In this document: one piece after another, positions 35,482 through 58,716 of the stretch
Layout of the letters: the number at the start of each line of letters is the position of its first letter
Position numbering within the stretch: position 1 is the first letter of the stretch
DNA from: Chamaelirium japonicum
Taxonomy: Eukaryota; Streptophyta; Magnoliopsida; Liliales; Melanthiaceae
Direction: 5' to 3'
NCBI GenBank assembly: GCA_947650365.1
Contig: OX393549.1
Location: 16,930,896-16,994,895, forward strand
Length of the DNA stretch: 64,000 nucleotides
Notes under the pieces: model-generated
Told to the model about the DNA's origin: nothing
What the model saw: the letters and a program-made list of their open reading frames with translations, nothing else
Databases searched by the model: none
Position numbers and translations under genes: made by a program

Positions 35482-35646
35482 TCATGGGTGTGCGGCACTC
35501 GGTGAACGTTCAGCGTCCCCTCCACGTACCACCCCGCCGCTGCTGTTGTAACTCATGTAACAAGCGCCACCGTCAACGGCACCAGAGGCGGCCATGATGG
35601 CAGAGATGCAGAGGAACGCGACGGCGAGGGAAGTACTGATCACCAT
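35482..35646 (-). CDS. possible small secreted peptide, 54 aa
   Basis: The minus strand has ATG at 35646 and TGA at 35482-35484. Residues 2-23 form a convincing secretion signal (hydrophobic 'LAVAFLCISAIMAA', then small residues 'SGA'), followed by a short Gly/Ser-rich tail with one Cys after the predicted cleavage site ('VDGGACYMSYNSSGG'). A TATA-type TATATA lies about 60 bp upstream (35706-35712 on the plus strand). I do not recognise the family. The tail may be truncated: a hAT element inserted only 13 bp past the stop, and a GTACGT that could be a donor lies inside the ORF, so this may be only a first exon. It could also be chance. Confidence 0.35.
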   Translation of the reverse strand: MVISTSLAVAFLCISAIMAASGAVDGGACYMSYNSSGGVVRGGDAERSPSAAHP

Positions 35647-35874
35647 CTCTCCGATTGGATTCCTCGGACTGCACCGGAGCTCGGGTCGGCAGATAGACTC
35701 GGGAGTATATAAGCAGAAGAGAAGGCGGGTGAGATGAGGAGACGTGGAGAGTCACGGACGATCTCCTGTTGTGTTTCTTTAATGGAGCCATGGAGGGAAC
35801 CCAGGGCCTCAACCGGGGTGATGTGGAGTTCCGACTCCTCTCCTCTGCTTGTGGGGAGCTCCTCCATGCACTCA

Positions 35875-36345
35875 ACCCTCCTCACAAAGGGGGACTCCTC
35901 TCCACTAATGATCGTCTCCACTATCCATCGTTGATTATTTTGGAAGTGACAAGTAGCGATCCAAAAATCAACGACCACAATCTATGAGCCATGGGATGAA
36001 CAAAAGGAGGGATATCACCACCCTAGCCACCGCCCACCACATGCCACCGCCTCCATGCTGCCGCAGGCCACCATATCCATCAACTGTCACCGCCGCCGCC
36101 GCCGCCGTCCACCACCTGCGTTGACCAATGGCCACCAGCCACCATCAGTCACCGAGGAGGTCGTTGGCGGTGCAGCAATGGCAGGTGGTGGGTGGCGGTC
36201 AAGGGTAGTGGCATCCCCTTTGGGTTAACATTCATCCCAAGGCCATAGATCGTGGCCATTAATTTTCGGATCGCTACTTGTCGCTCTCCAAATCGTCAGC
36301 GATCGATAGGGGAGATAATCATTTGTGGAGAGGATTCGAACCCTC
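35875..36345. repeat. inverted repeat with arms of about 90 bp
   Basis: The left arm (GACAAGTAGCGATCCAAAAA near 35950) faces the right arm (TTTTCGGATCGCTACTTGTC near 36260), and pairing continues outward through TCCTCTCCACTAATGAT-like sequence. The CCA/CCG-rich loop has no gene. It is a foldback or MITE candidate. Confidence 0.5.
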
Positions 36346-36404
36346 TCAGAGGGGCTGAATATAGTTCACTAGGGAGTTTGTTGCATGAATGAATTAGAAA
36401 ACCA

Positions 36405-36680
<276 letters not shown>

Positions 36681-36688
36681 TGCCTCAC

Positions 36689-37356
36689 TAGGCATGTCAA
36701 AGGGGAGGGCCAGGGCAGAGTTGGGGTCAAATCGGCCTTGGCCCTAGTCCTTCAGGGCTAAAAAGTGATGGACCCTAGCTCGACCCTTCAAGGGTCACGA
36801 CTGGGCTAGAGCCGATCAAGGACCAAGTTGATATCTCTAAGATAAGGATTATCGACATATCTATTTATTCAGTTAGGTCATTAATGAAGGGTTAATTTTT
36901 TTTTCTCCCTAAACTATTCTTATGCCAATGCTTTTAGGCTTTTGCCATTCATTTAAAACCCCACTCATTTATTCGTGCTTGAGACTGATAATACAGCTTA
37001 AAAAGTTTTATAAGTCTTATGAGTGTTATATAATACTTCTAATACTAATATATGCAAACTTGATAACTCCAATTTCTATAGGGTTACAGTGAGTGACCGA
37101 TTAATTACTAATTAGTTCCACTTGGCCGTTGATTTAGTCCCTTAATAAGTATTATATATATTATATAATTTATGTATATGGAGGGTAGGGCCTAGCATGG
37201 CCGGGCCATAGGTTTTCCTGGCCCGGTCCTCATCTTGGAGGGCTTATGAAAACTGAGCCCGGCCCAGCCCGGGGGGGGAACAGGGCTTTAGGGGCCGGCT
37301 TTGGAGGCTCGGGTCGGACATGGTACCATCTTCAAAGGGCCAAATTGACAGGCCTA
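36689..37356. mobile_element. hAT-type MITE with TSD TGCCTCAC (668 bp)
   Basis: Exact 8-bp flanks TGCCTCAC lie at 36681-36688 and 37357-37364. Termini TAGGCATGTCAA and TTGACAGGCCTA are near-perfect inverted repeats. The interior is rich in GGGCC/GGCCC motifs and AT-rich in the middle, without coding capacity. Confidence 0.85.
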
Positions 37357-37773
37357 TGCCTCACCCCATTTCTATCTCCCGATCTCTTTGAGCCCTGTCC
37401 TATGACCGCTTGGTCGGTCTAGCCAAAAAAAAAAAAAAAGTCCATGTAGCCAATTTCCATCGGCCGTGTAAACTATAAAACTTTTTATGTAAATAGAAAT
37501 CCTTATCAAGGAGGGATATTAATTTAACCACTAACTTGGGAGTAGTTCTGTCTAATACCAAGATAACGAAGGAGAGGAGATGTTCGCCGGAGAGGAGATG
37601 GTCGCCGGTTGCCGAGTCTCAGGTAATGAAGACGGAATGATCGAATACAGTTTGCTGAAGAGGAGAAGCTCACTGGATAGGATATGCGCTCGCCGGAGAA
37701 GTCGATGTTGACAAGGAGATGGACCCAGTCACATGCCAAAGGCCGAAGGGGAATGCTAGATGGTTTATGAATC

Positions 37774-37836
<63 letters not shown>
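37774..37836. repeat. compound (TG)n-poly(G) tract
   Basis: About 28 bases of TG repeat run straight into about 32 consecutive G. ORFs that cross it (Cys/Val and Gly runs) are artefacts. Confidence 0.85.
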
Positions 37837-37837
<1 letters not shown>

Positions 37838-38089
37838 ATGAATGGAGTATTGAAGTGAGGGGGTATTCTCGGGATATGGCAAGTAACTTGTGGGGTATGA
37901 GAACTTTGCCAAAGGCGCTTCCCTCTAACGGCATCCCCACATTTTTACCGAGGTCAACCCACACCTTTTCTTCTCTTTCCCTTCATCCTTTGTTGTCGGT
38001 GGCCAAGGCAAATCCCTCCATGTCATCGCCCGCTATCGCCATTGTCGGACCAATGATAGTCGCTGCCCGCCACAATCGCTGGACATGTG

Positions 38090-38400
38090 TAGGCCGCCAC
38101 CCGCCACCACCACCTCCTCCTCCCTTCTTCTTCCTCCTCATCCTCCCCTGGAAAAATCGGACACTCAGCCATTACATGCCGACTGTTATTTCGACACATT
38201 GGGCCATTAGAGCCTGCATATATCTATAGAACATTCGACCATTAAGGTGCATGCGCCCTCTAATGGCCGAATGTCCTTTGCATGCATTCGGACTTCTATG
38301 ATCGAATGTGTCGAAGGAGCACTCAACTTGTAACGGTCGAATGTCCCATTTTCCAAGGGGAGGAGAAGGAGATGAAAGAGGAGGAACAAGGAGGCACTAA
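38090..38400. repeat. inverted repeat centred near 38220
   Basis: CCCCTGGAAAAATCGGACA (from about 38142) faces CGAATGTCCCATTTTCCAAG (around 38338), and CCTCCT-rich and AGGAGG-rich arms extend outward. A (GA)n tract flanked by poly(G) follows at 38428-38502. It is non-coding. Confidence 0.5.
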
Positions 38401-38438
38401 GGAAGAGGTGGTTGTGGTATGGGTTAGGGGGGGGGGGG

Positions 38439-38491
<53 letters not shown>

Positions 38492-38699
38492 GGGGGGGGG
38501 GCAACGGAGCGGTGGGATTGGGTTGCTCTTAGACCGTATGGGGGACATTTTGCATTTTTTTTAATTGGGACTGCCCCGTTGGCAAACTTGGGGCTGGCAA
38601 TAGCACGGGGCTGAATAAAAACTTGAGACATTTTATTCATACCCCACGAATTACTGTGTAAACTCGGTTTCCACGGGGTTTTTAAAAATGGCACGAATG

Positions 38700-39470
38700 C
38701 ATCCCTTCCAGCACAACCCATCTCGAACCCCTTCCCACCTGCATACCCCATCTTCCCCTTCACACCTGCATACCCCATCACATCACTGGCCCCTCCGTGG
38801 CTCGCTGTCGACGCCTATCCGTTCTCCTCCCCATCCTCTTCATTCCCCTCACCATTCCCTACTTTCCATACCTCACCTCATCTCCATACCCATACCCCAT
38901 CAACTCTGATGTCAGAACCTCCATCGAGGCTCCTTCCCCAGCTCCTTCCTCCTCCATTTTTCTCCTTTCCCTTGCCATACCCATCATCATACCCCACCTC
39001 CCATGTCCTTACCCCATCATCAAAGCCGTCAAACATCATTCGGCAACACAATACCGGACGTGCAAAAAAACATACGATAATATACTGCCGAACAGTAGTT
39101 CGACAATCTTTCACCGAATAGAGTTCGGCAACATACTACCGAAACATATTAAAGAACATTCGACGATATGTTGCCGAATATTATTTTGTAAGTTCGGTTG
39201 GTCCTATGTTGCCGAATGGCTTTGATGATAGGTTATGAGCATGGGAGGTGGGGTACGGTGATTGGTATGGCGAGGGGAAGGAGAAAGGGGAGGAAGGAAA
39301 GGGGGAAGTGGCCTCGACAAAGAAGCCGACGTTGGAGTTGATGGGGTATGGATATGGAGGGGAGGTATAGGAGGTGGTGTACGGCGATGGGTCTCGACAG
39401 AGGTGCTGACGTCAGAGGTGATGTGTGGAAAAGGGCCTCGACGGAGGGGGGTAGAGGTGGGGTTTATTTG
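38700..39470. repeat. ~750-bp inverted repeat upstream of the kinesin gene
   Basis: Sequence reading ACCCCACCTCCCATG (from 38991) is mirrored by CATGGGAGGTGGGGTA (from 39241), and CATACCCCATCAACTC (from 38889) by GTTGATGGGGTATGG (from 39338). Arms of about 350 bp flank a centre near 39110 that has its own TTCGGCAACA/TGTTGCCGAA hairpins. No clear target duplication was found. ORFs here are compositional artefacts. Confidence 0.65.
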
Positions 39471-39479
39471 GTAATGATC

Positions 39480-39587
39480 ACCCCGTCACAAAAATTGGAA
39501 AAGATTATGCAGCGGAGTCTAAATAGCTCTCCCGCCAAAAATCCCTGTTACCCGCCCGAGCGCGAAGAGAGAGAGAGAAAGAAAGAG

Positions 39588-39632
<45 letters not shown>

Positions 39633-39642
39633 AAAAGCCCCA
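39480..39642 (+). promoter_or_regulatory. kinesin proximal promoter with an E2F-type site and (GA)n leader
   Basis: CCCGCCAAA (39531-39539; TTTGGCGGG on the other strand) matches the E2F/DP consensus TTTSGCGS and lies about 105 bp before the ATG. A TAAATAG motif (39520-39526) may be the TATA box. A (GA)n tract (39569-39631) fills the leader. E2F control would fit a gene expressed in dividing cells; this is inference. Confidence 0.45.
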
Positions 39643-50896
<11,254 letters not shown>

Positions 50897-52229
50897 GTAT
50901 TTGTAGGCGGCTACATCTGTCTGTCATGTTATGTTTCTTCTTGACTTTCTTCAATGTTCTCTTTTTGGGTTAATTGAAATTGTTATTATTCTCTCACAGT
51001 CTCATTCCACAACCACTCACACAATGTGCTCTAGATATAAGTTGGACTTTTGCAATATCCTATTATCCTTTCACGTTACATGTTTGCAACCTATGGACTA
51101 CAAAATTAATATGGAGAACAACTGTTTCTCTTGAATTTCTAATATTTTAAGTTCTAATGTTCTTTGTTGATTAACAATGATTAAATTAAATAACCACAGA
51201 CTATAATTCCCCTTTACAAAATCATGGTCTTTCTTCGTTTACTTGATCCGCTAATACTTGTTGAGATTAAGAGGAGTGTGGTTAGTGAAGATTGAAGGAA
51301 TTGGATCCTGATCTTACATCTTTTTTGGTCCAAGTGTAGCTCAAAAAGTGATATCGCTTGGCTAGATAATAATAATATATTTGTGAACTTCATAAAACTT
51401 GCATGAAAATTACATCCGGCATAACTCGTTCGAGAATGTAATTAAACATATCACACCGTAAAATGCAATAAAAAGTGAAGTAGATAATATAATTAAGAAA
51501 CATGTGAGACATTCATTTGCAAATTACAAACTACTAATTAATTCTACCTTTTGTAGTACAAAATTTAGTAAACGACACTCTTCACAATTTAATTGATAGG
51601 ACTTATTACATATCTTTCATATGTTTAAGATTTCCTTATTGTCATTTTTGTGGTTTCCTTCTCTCTTTCCCTTTCAAATTAAGTCCGAAGGTTTAGTTCA
51701 AAAGATCCAACCCTTTTGCAACCTCAGCCCAAAAAGACCCAGCACTTGAAAAAAGGTAAGTTTGATCGCTGAGTACAAAGGACCCAACCCTTTCCGCAAC
51801 CTCAAGACATGCAAGTGAATCACATCCATTTGAAAGGGTTTTGTATGATATTTCTGTCAATTTTGTGTAGGGGAAATTTGTCACATATATAACTGTATGA
51901 GCCATTTATATGATGCATTCAATCAATCTGACTTGATTGTAATTGTAAATAAGGACTCATAGGCAATCAGAATTTTCATGGTATAGTTTGGGTTGGAGAG
52001 GTCTTTTCAGTCATATCTATTTCAATCTCATTTTTTTTAGTATTATTAGCTTTTCAACGCTGATACGTTTCTTTAGTTCGTTTTCATTTTGTTTCTTTAT
52101 TTTGTCTTGACTTGACTCACTATTTTTGAGTTTTGTGGTTTGTTTATTCATTCACTTGGTCGGCTTGGGTTGGGTATGGGTTTGGGTCGATCTCGACTTT
52201 TAAAAACAATATGTGATCAATGAGCATCT
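50897..52229 (+). other. start of kinesin intron 2
   Basis: After donor GTATTTG the sequence is AT-rich. I searched it by eye for the next motor-domain exon without success. Short ORFs here are not convincing. Confidence 0.6.
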
Positions 52230-52551
52230 ATAGGCATCTAGGAAGCACAGACACTTCCCCAGGCCCCCCTTACCCGTGTCGGACATCGACACACACTGGA
52301 CATGCGCCAGACACAAATGTGCCATGTCCCATGTGCTTCCGGGAGCAAGATACGGCCGTACACTTGACGGACACTCGCCGAACATGGTGGGTTGACGGGT
52401 TGTTCGATATAGGATCAAGTCACAAGCTATTGTGATTCAGTTTTGGCTTCAACGGTTCAACCTATCTGATCCTTTGAGGTTATAACCTCAGAGGATCAGA
52501 TAGGTTGAAGCCAAAACTGAATCACAGTCGTTCTTTTGCATGCCATTTGGG

Positions 52552-55500
52552 TGGAATTATAATTCCTTATTAGAGGTGTAGTGGAATAGTATGAGAGGTC
52601 CTAAGACCAATTAGATGTGTGCTTCATCAATCAAAACATTGCAAATACGATATAGAAATTCTACATGAAGTGAACTCCCTAACGGGCTGTCTAACGATGC
52701 ACGAATCTTATATGACTACCATGTACTCTATGCAAGACTACGTGTTCAGATATTATACCTCCGTGTGGAATATGAGACCATGAAGATAGTTCTTCTACGA
52801 GATGGATACGGTGGCTGCAAGATCGTGAGACATGCCTTCTAGTACACCGTGTCTTGCACCGCACTTGGAACGCCGCATGACCGTCTCTGAGTGCAAGTCG
52901 TACGATCCTTCTTTTCCAACGAGAACTCCTTCAAGAGAAACTTTCAAAATGAACCAGCCCTTTACAAAGGATACCTAGGGTCCCTTTGTATAGCCTTCCC
53001 TCTTTCTCCTTTTAGTGTGACAGGAATCCTCATTGGAAATGATAAGGCTCTTAAATTTCTGGTTAGACATGTCCTTGTATTTTGGCCATAAATCTCGGCT
53101 CCAATTTTCAAATAAGACGATTCAAGATGATCTGGAAAGTTGATTGAAAGGGCTACAAAAGTCTGTCTCATGAGAATTTTCAAATTCAAATGTTTTCATG
53201 GTCAAAACAGACCCATAATCAGACCCATATCTTGTACCTGTCATATTTAGAATCTCAAGATAAACTTATCTTTATCCTTTATCCATATAGGATTTCTTTT
53301 CAAACCATTCCTCATCAATGGAAAATTATCTCCTTCTTTATAGAGACAATAGGGGGTGGCATTTATGGCTTCCCACCATCATGGCCGAATTGTATTAGGA
53401 CATGCAGGGGATTTTGTTTGACCAAAACACTCCCGCATGCTTTAACGTTAATCATCCATGTGAATGGGGACCTATTTGTGCACCATTTGGATTTCTCCAT
53501 ACTTCGGGGTCCCCTCAGTAAAAATCCAATGGTCCATCTCTACTTTGCCCCGGTGTGATGTGCCCACGCCCCACGGAATGGAATCCTATAAGGAAGGGGG
53601 ATGCCTGTGTCTCTATACTGCTTGTATAACATCTTTATTTATCAATAAGAAAGTTCATGGTTAATTATGTTTTGCATTCTTGGTACGAATTAAACTTTGG
53701 ATTCTTAGGTAATAACTAAAAGATCCTTGGTTATGTTGTGTTCCACTTAATATGAAGACTCAAGGGATTGATCACACTTAACCTAAATTGGTTCACAGCT
53801 ATGATTAGGATGGTCTCTTATTCATGATAAGCTGTTGGGAGATGATAGAGCATGGGTCTTCACCATGGTCATCAACCAGACACAGTTGAGCTGGGGTCGA
53901 ACTGAACCAATACAGTGTACAGAGCGATGAGCAGACATCGGTATATTAAACTATGCTAATGCTTAGGGTAGTCGGTCCTCAACCCTGAGGAACCATGGCT
54001 GGTGGACTAACCAGTTGCATGGTGATTTGGTGCACCAACGTGTGAGGGACGATTGTACTGCCCAATACCCTGGTGTGCTGGGTTACCTAGCTGACGTTGC
54101 ATCTGCATGCCACTCCTGCAGGACATCCATACCCTTAACTGGGAGTGTGTTCCATGGTCTGATTTGCGTCACATATAAACCTGGCCAGGTGGTCGACAGT
54201 TGAACTGTTGATCTAATCTGGTTGCTTGGCAATCGAAAGATGTGATGTACTTAAGTCAACCTGGATGGAACCTAGTCATGTGATCACTCGAGTATATCGG
54301 TGTTCTCCACTGCTCGAGTGGATCATGGCACTAAGTGGAGGTACAACGTATTTACTATACTAAGCAGGTAGGGTATGTGAGAGAACATAACTAAGTTTAA
54401 GTGAGTGAAGTCCAGCCTGCGTCGCACTCTGGGTGGCTTCGCAGGTTAACCGGTATCCAGAGGATCGACAAAGAACACTTTGGTAAGTGTGTTAGTTGGG
54501 TTCAATTGTTAGCCACAAACTCAGTTCCTGATGGTTTCACCTTGTCCACACTATAGTCCGGGACATTACCTGACATCTCCAACAATAAGAACTCGAGCTA
54601 AACGTACTCCATGTGTGTTGATCACTAGATCATGACAGAGGTACATATATGTTTACTGAGGGCAACCCCTTAGAACAGTATAGAGACACACAATCACCCC
54701 CTTATAAGGTTCCATTCCGTGGGTGCATTGCACCGGTGCACGGTAGCGATGGACCATTGGATTTTTACTAAGGGCATCCTGAAGTATGGAGAAATCCAAA
54801 TGGTGTGCATGTAGGTACCCGTTCACATAGAGGATTAACGTTAAAGCATGTAGGGGTGTTTTGGTAAAAAAAAATCTCTTCATGCCCTAATGCAATTCAA
54901 CCATGATGGTGGGAAGCCATAAATGCCACCCCCTATTGTCTCCATAAAGAAGAAGATAATTCTTCATTGATGAGAATGGTTTGGAAAGAAATCCTATATA
55001 ATAAAAGGATAAAGGTAAGTTTATATCGGGATTCCAAATAAGGTAGGTATAAGATATGGGTATGATTGCAGGTCTGTTTTGATCACGAAAACATTCGAAT
55101 TTGAAAATTCTTGTGAGATATACTTTTATAGCCCTTTCAATAAGCTTTCAAGATCATCTTGAATCACCTCATTTGGAAATCTAAGTCGAGAGTTATGGTT
55201 AAAATACGAGGATGTGTCTGACCAGAAATTTAAGAGCCTTATCATTTTCAATTAGGGTTCCTGCCACACTAAGAGGAGAGAGAGGGGAGGCTATACAAGG
55301 GGACCCTAGGGATCCTTTGTAATGGACTGCTTCATCTTGAAATTTTTTTGTGAAGGAGTTCTCGTTGGAAAAGAAGGATCGTAGGATTTGCACTCAGAGA
55401 CGGTCGTGTGACGTTTCGGGTGCGGTGTGAGACACGGTGTATTAGAAAGCGCATCTCACGATCTTGCGGCTACCGTCTCTATCCCTTAGAAGAGCTATCT

Positions 55501-58500
55501 TCGTGGTCTCATATTCCACACAGAGGTATAACATCTGAACACACAGTCTAGCGTAGAGTGCATGATAGTCACATAAGATTCGTGCATCGTTAGACAGCCT
55601 GTTAGGAAGTTCACTTAATATAGAATTCCTATGTCGTATTTGCAATGTTTTGATGGATGAAGCACAAACCTAATCGGTCTTAGGACCTCTCATATTCTTC
55701 CGTTACACCTCTGATAGGGAATTATAATTCCAACAATTGGTATTTCTTTATCTTTTTTCCATATAGGATTCCTGCCACACAAAGAGGAGAGAGAGGGGAG
55801 GTTATACAAGGGAACCCTAGGGATCCTTTGTCAGGGGCTGGTTCATCTTGAAAGTTTCTCTTGAGGGTGTTCTTGTTGGAAAAGAAGGGTTGTACGACTT
55901 GCACTCAGAGACGGTCGTGCGGCGTTCCGAGTGAGGTGCGAGACACGGTGTACTAGAAGGCACGTCTCGCGATCAGTGTTCTAAAAAGCGTTCTAGGCGG
56001 CCGCCTAGGCGGCGCCTAGGCGCTAGGCGGCCCCCCACCGCCTCGCCTAGGCCCTAGGCGCTCCAGAAAAGCGGCCAAGCTCCCAGGCGGAGCTAGGCGG
56101 TTTAGGCGGCCGCCTAGGCGGTCTAGGCGGGCTGAGGCTGGCCAGACGAACCAGGCGGGCTGAGGCTGACCAGGCGGGCCAGGCGGGTTGAGGCTGGCCA
56201 GGCGGACCAGGCGGGCTGAGGCTGACCAGGCGGACCATGTTTGCTTTTGTTCTTGTTAATCATTCAATCTTGAATTATGGTTATATACTTGTTCTTTAAA
56301 ATAATGGTTTGGGATAATCTTGAACTTATATTAATTTTTAAACATATATATATATATTATATAATATCAAAATAATAATTAAAATAATTAAAAAAAAAGG
56401 CAAAACGCCTAGGCGCCGCCTAGGCCCCGCCTAGGCGCTAGGCGGCCCCCCACCGCCCGACTAGCGCCTAGCGCTTTTTAGAACCTTGCTCGCGATCTTG
56501 CATCTGTCGTATCCATCCCTTAGATGAACCATCTTCGTGGTCTCCTATTCCACACGGAGGTATTACATCTGAACACATTGTCTAGCATAGAGTGCATGAT
56601 AGTCATATTAGATTCGTGCATCGTTAGACAGCTCATTAGGGAGTTTGCTTCATGTAGAATTCCTATGCCTTATTTGCAATGTTTTGATTGATGAAGCACA
56701 CACCTAATCGGTCTTAGGACCTCTCATATTATTCCGCTGCACCTCTGATAGGGAATTATAATTCCAACAACCTCTGTGTGGAATATGAGACCACGAAGGT
56801 AGATCTTCTAAGGAATGGATACGGTGACCGCAAGATCACGAGACGCGCCTTCTAGTACACCATGTCTCGCACCACATCTAGAATACCGCACGACCGTCTC
56901 TGAGTGCAAGTCGTACGTCCTTTTTTCCAACGAGAACTACTTCAAGAGAAACTTTCATGATGAGCTAGCCCTTTACAAAGGATCCCTAGGGTCCCTTTGT
57001 ATAGTCTCCTCTTTTTCTCCTCTTAGTGTGGCATGAACCCTAATTGGAAATGATAAGGCTCTTAAATTTCTGGTCAGACATGTCATCGTATTTTGACCAT
57101 AACTATCGGCTCCGATTTCCAAATGAGGTGATTCAAGATGATTTGGAAAGCTGATTGAAAGGGCTACAAAAGTCTATATCACAAGAATTTTCAAATTCAA
57201 ATGTTTTTGTGGTCAAAACAGACCCGCAATCAGACCCGTATTTTATACCTGCTTTATTTGGAATCATGAGATAAACTTACCTTTATCCTTTTTCCATATA
57301 GGATTTCTTTCCAAGCCAATCCTCATCATTAGAGAATAATCTCCTTCTTTATGGAGACAATAGAGGGCGACATTTATGGCTTCTTACCATCATGGCCGAA
57401 TTGCATTAGGGTATGCAGGGACTTTGTTTGACCAAAACACCCCTGCATGCTCTAACATTAATCCTCTATGCGAACGGGTACCTACATGCGCACCATTTGG
57501 ATTTCTCCATACTTTGGGGTGTCTTCAGTAAAAATCCAATGGTCCATCTCTATCGTGCCCTGGTGCAATGCACCCACGAAATGGAGCCCTATAAGGAAGG
57601 GGGTGACTGTGTGTCTCTATACTGCTCCCGGGGGTTGCCCTCAGTAAACACATATGTCCCTCTATCATGATCTAGTGATTAACACACATGGAGTATATTT
57701 AGCTATTGAGTTCTTATTGCTGGAGATGTCAGGTAATGTCCCGTACTATGGTGTGGACAAAGTGGAACCATCAGGGACTGAGTTTGTGGTTAACAACCGG
57801 ACCCAACTGACATACTTACCAAAGTGTTCTTTGTCAATCCTTTGGATCCTGGTTAACCTGCGAAGCTACATGGAGGGCGACGCGGGCTGGACTCCACTCA
57901 CTCAAACTTTAGTTATTTTCTCTTGCATACCCTGCCTGCTTAGTATGGTAAGTTCCTTGTCCCTCCACTTAGTGCCATGATCCACTTGAGCGGTGAAGAA
58001 CACCGTCAGACTCGAGTGATCACATGACTAGCTTCCATCTAGGTTTACTTGAGTACATCACACCTTCCGATTGCCAAACAACCAGATAGGTCAACAGCTA
58101 AACTGTCGACCACCTGGTCAGGTTTCTGTGTGACGCAAGTCAGACCATGGAACACACTCCCGATTAAGGGTATAGATGTCCTACAGGAGTGGCATGCCGA
58201 TGCAACGCCAGTTAGGTAACCCAGCACATCGTGGTATTGGGCAGTACAATCGTCCCTCATACGTTGGTGCACCAAAGCACCATGCAACTGGTTAGTCCAT
58301 CGGTCATGGTTCCTCAGGGTTGAGGACCTACTACCCTAAGCATTAGCATAGTTTAATATACCGATGTCTGCATATCGCTCTGTACACTATGTTGGTTCAA
58401 TTTGACCCCAGCTCAACTGTGCCTGGTTGATGACCATGGTGAAGACCCATGCTCTATCGTCTCCCAACAACTTATCATGAATAGGAGACCATCCTAATCA

Positions 58501-58704
58501 TAGCTGTGAACCAATTTAGGTTAAGTGTGATCAATCCCTTGAGTCTTCATATCAAGTGGAACACAATATAACTAAGGATCTTTTTGTTCTTACCTAAAAA
58601 CGCGAAGATTAATTCATACCAAGAATGCAAAACTCAATTAACCATGAACTTTCTCATTGATAAATTAAGATGTTTTACAAGCTATGGACACATCAATTCT
58701 AACA
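52552..58704. repeat. copia LTR segments in alternating orientation
   Basis: The LTR of the adjacent copia element, read on the minus strand from TGTTAGAATTGATG (58704), has a first half Y and a second half L ending AATTATAATTCCAACA. On the plus strand the block reads: L reversed (52552-53640), Y (53640-54656) plus L (to 55735) as one full plus-oriented LTR, a short L piece and another L (55770-56772), then L reversed, lacking its end (56773-57640), and Y reversed (57640-58704). Boundaries are by eye to within tens of bases. It holds the MITE 55975-56489. ORFs inside are not conserved proteins. Confidence 0.65.
55975..56489. mobile_element. hAT-type MITE with TSD TCGCGATC, made of CTAGGCGG motifs
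   Basis: Exact 8-bp flanks TCGCGATC lie at 55967-55974 and 56490-56497. Termini carry GTTCTAAAAAGCG and CGCTTTTTAGAAC. Both ends consist of repeated GGCGGCCGCCTAGGCG-like palindromes around an AT-rich centre. It is inserted in a copia LTR. Confidence 0.85.
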
Positions 58705-58716
58705 ATCTCCCACTTG
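58705..58716 (-). promoter_or_regulatory. polypurine tract of the copia element
   Basis: The minus strand reads CAAGTGGGAGAT directly before the LTR start TGTTAGAATT (58704), the standard arrangement for initiating plus-strand DNA in plant copia elements. Confidence 0.75.

Noticed and set aside
36331..36350. tRNA gene suggested by GGATTCGAACC-like sequence
   Set aside because: No cloverleaf could be completed around it; it is part of an inverted repeat.
50897..52229. Third kinesin exon
   Set aside because: No in-frame stretch continuing the motor domain with a suitable acceptor was found on the plus strand.
57413..58287. ORFs such as the 85- and 108-codon frames as genes
   Set aside because: They fall in copia LTR sequence that recurs in inverted orientation at 53640-55735, with different reading frames open in each copy.
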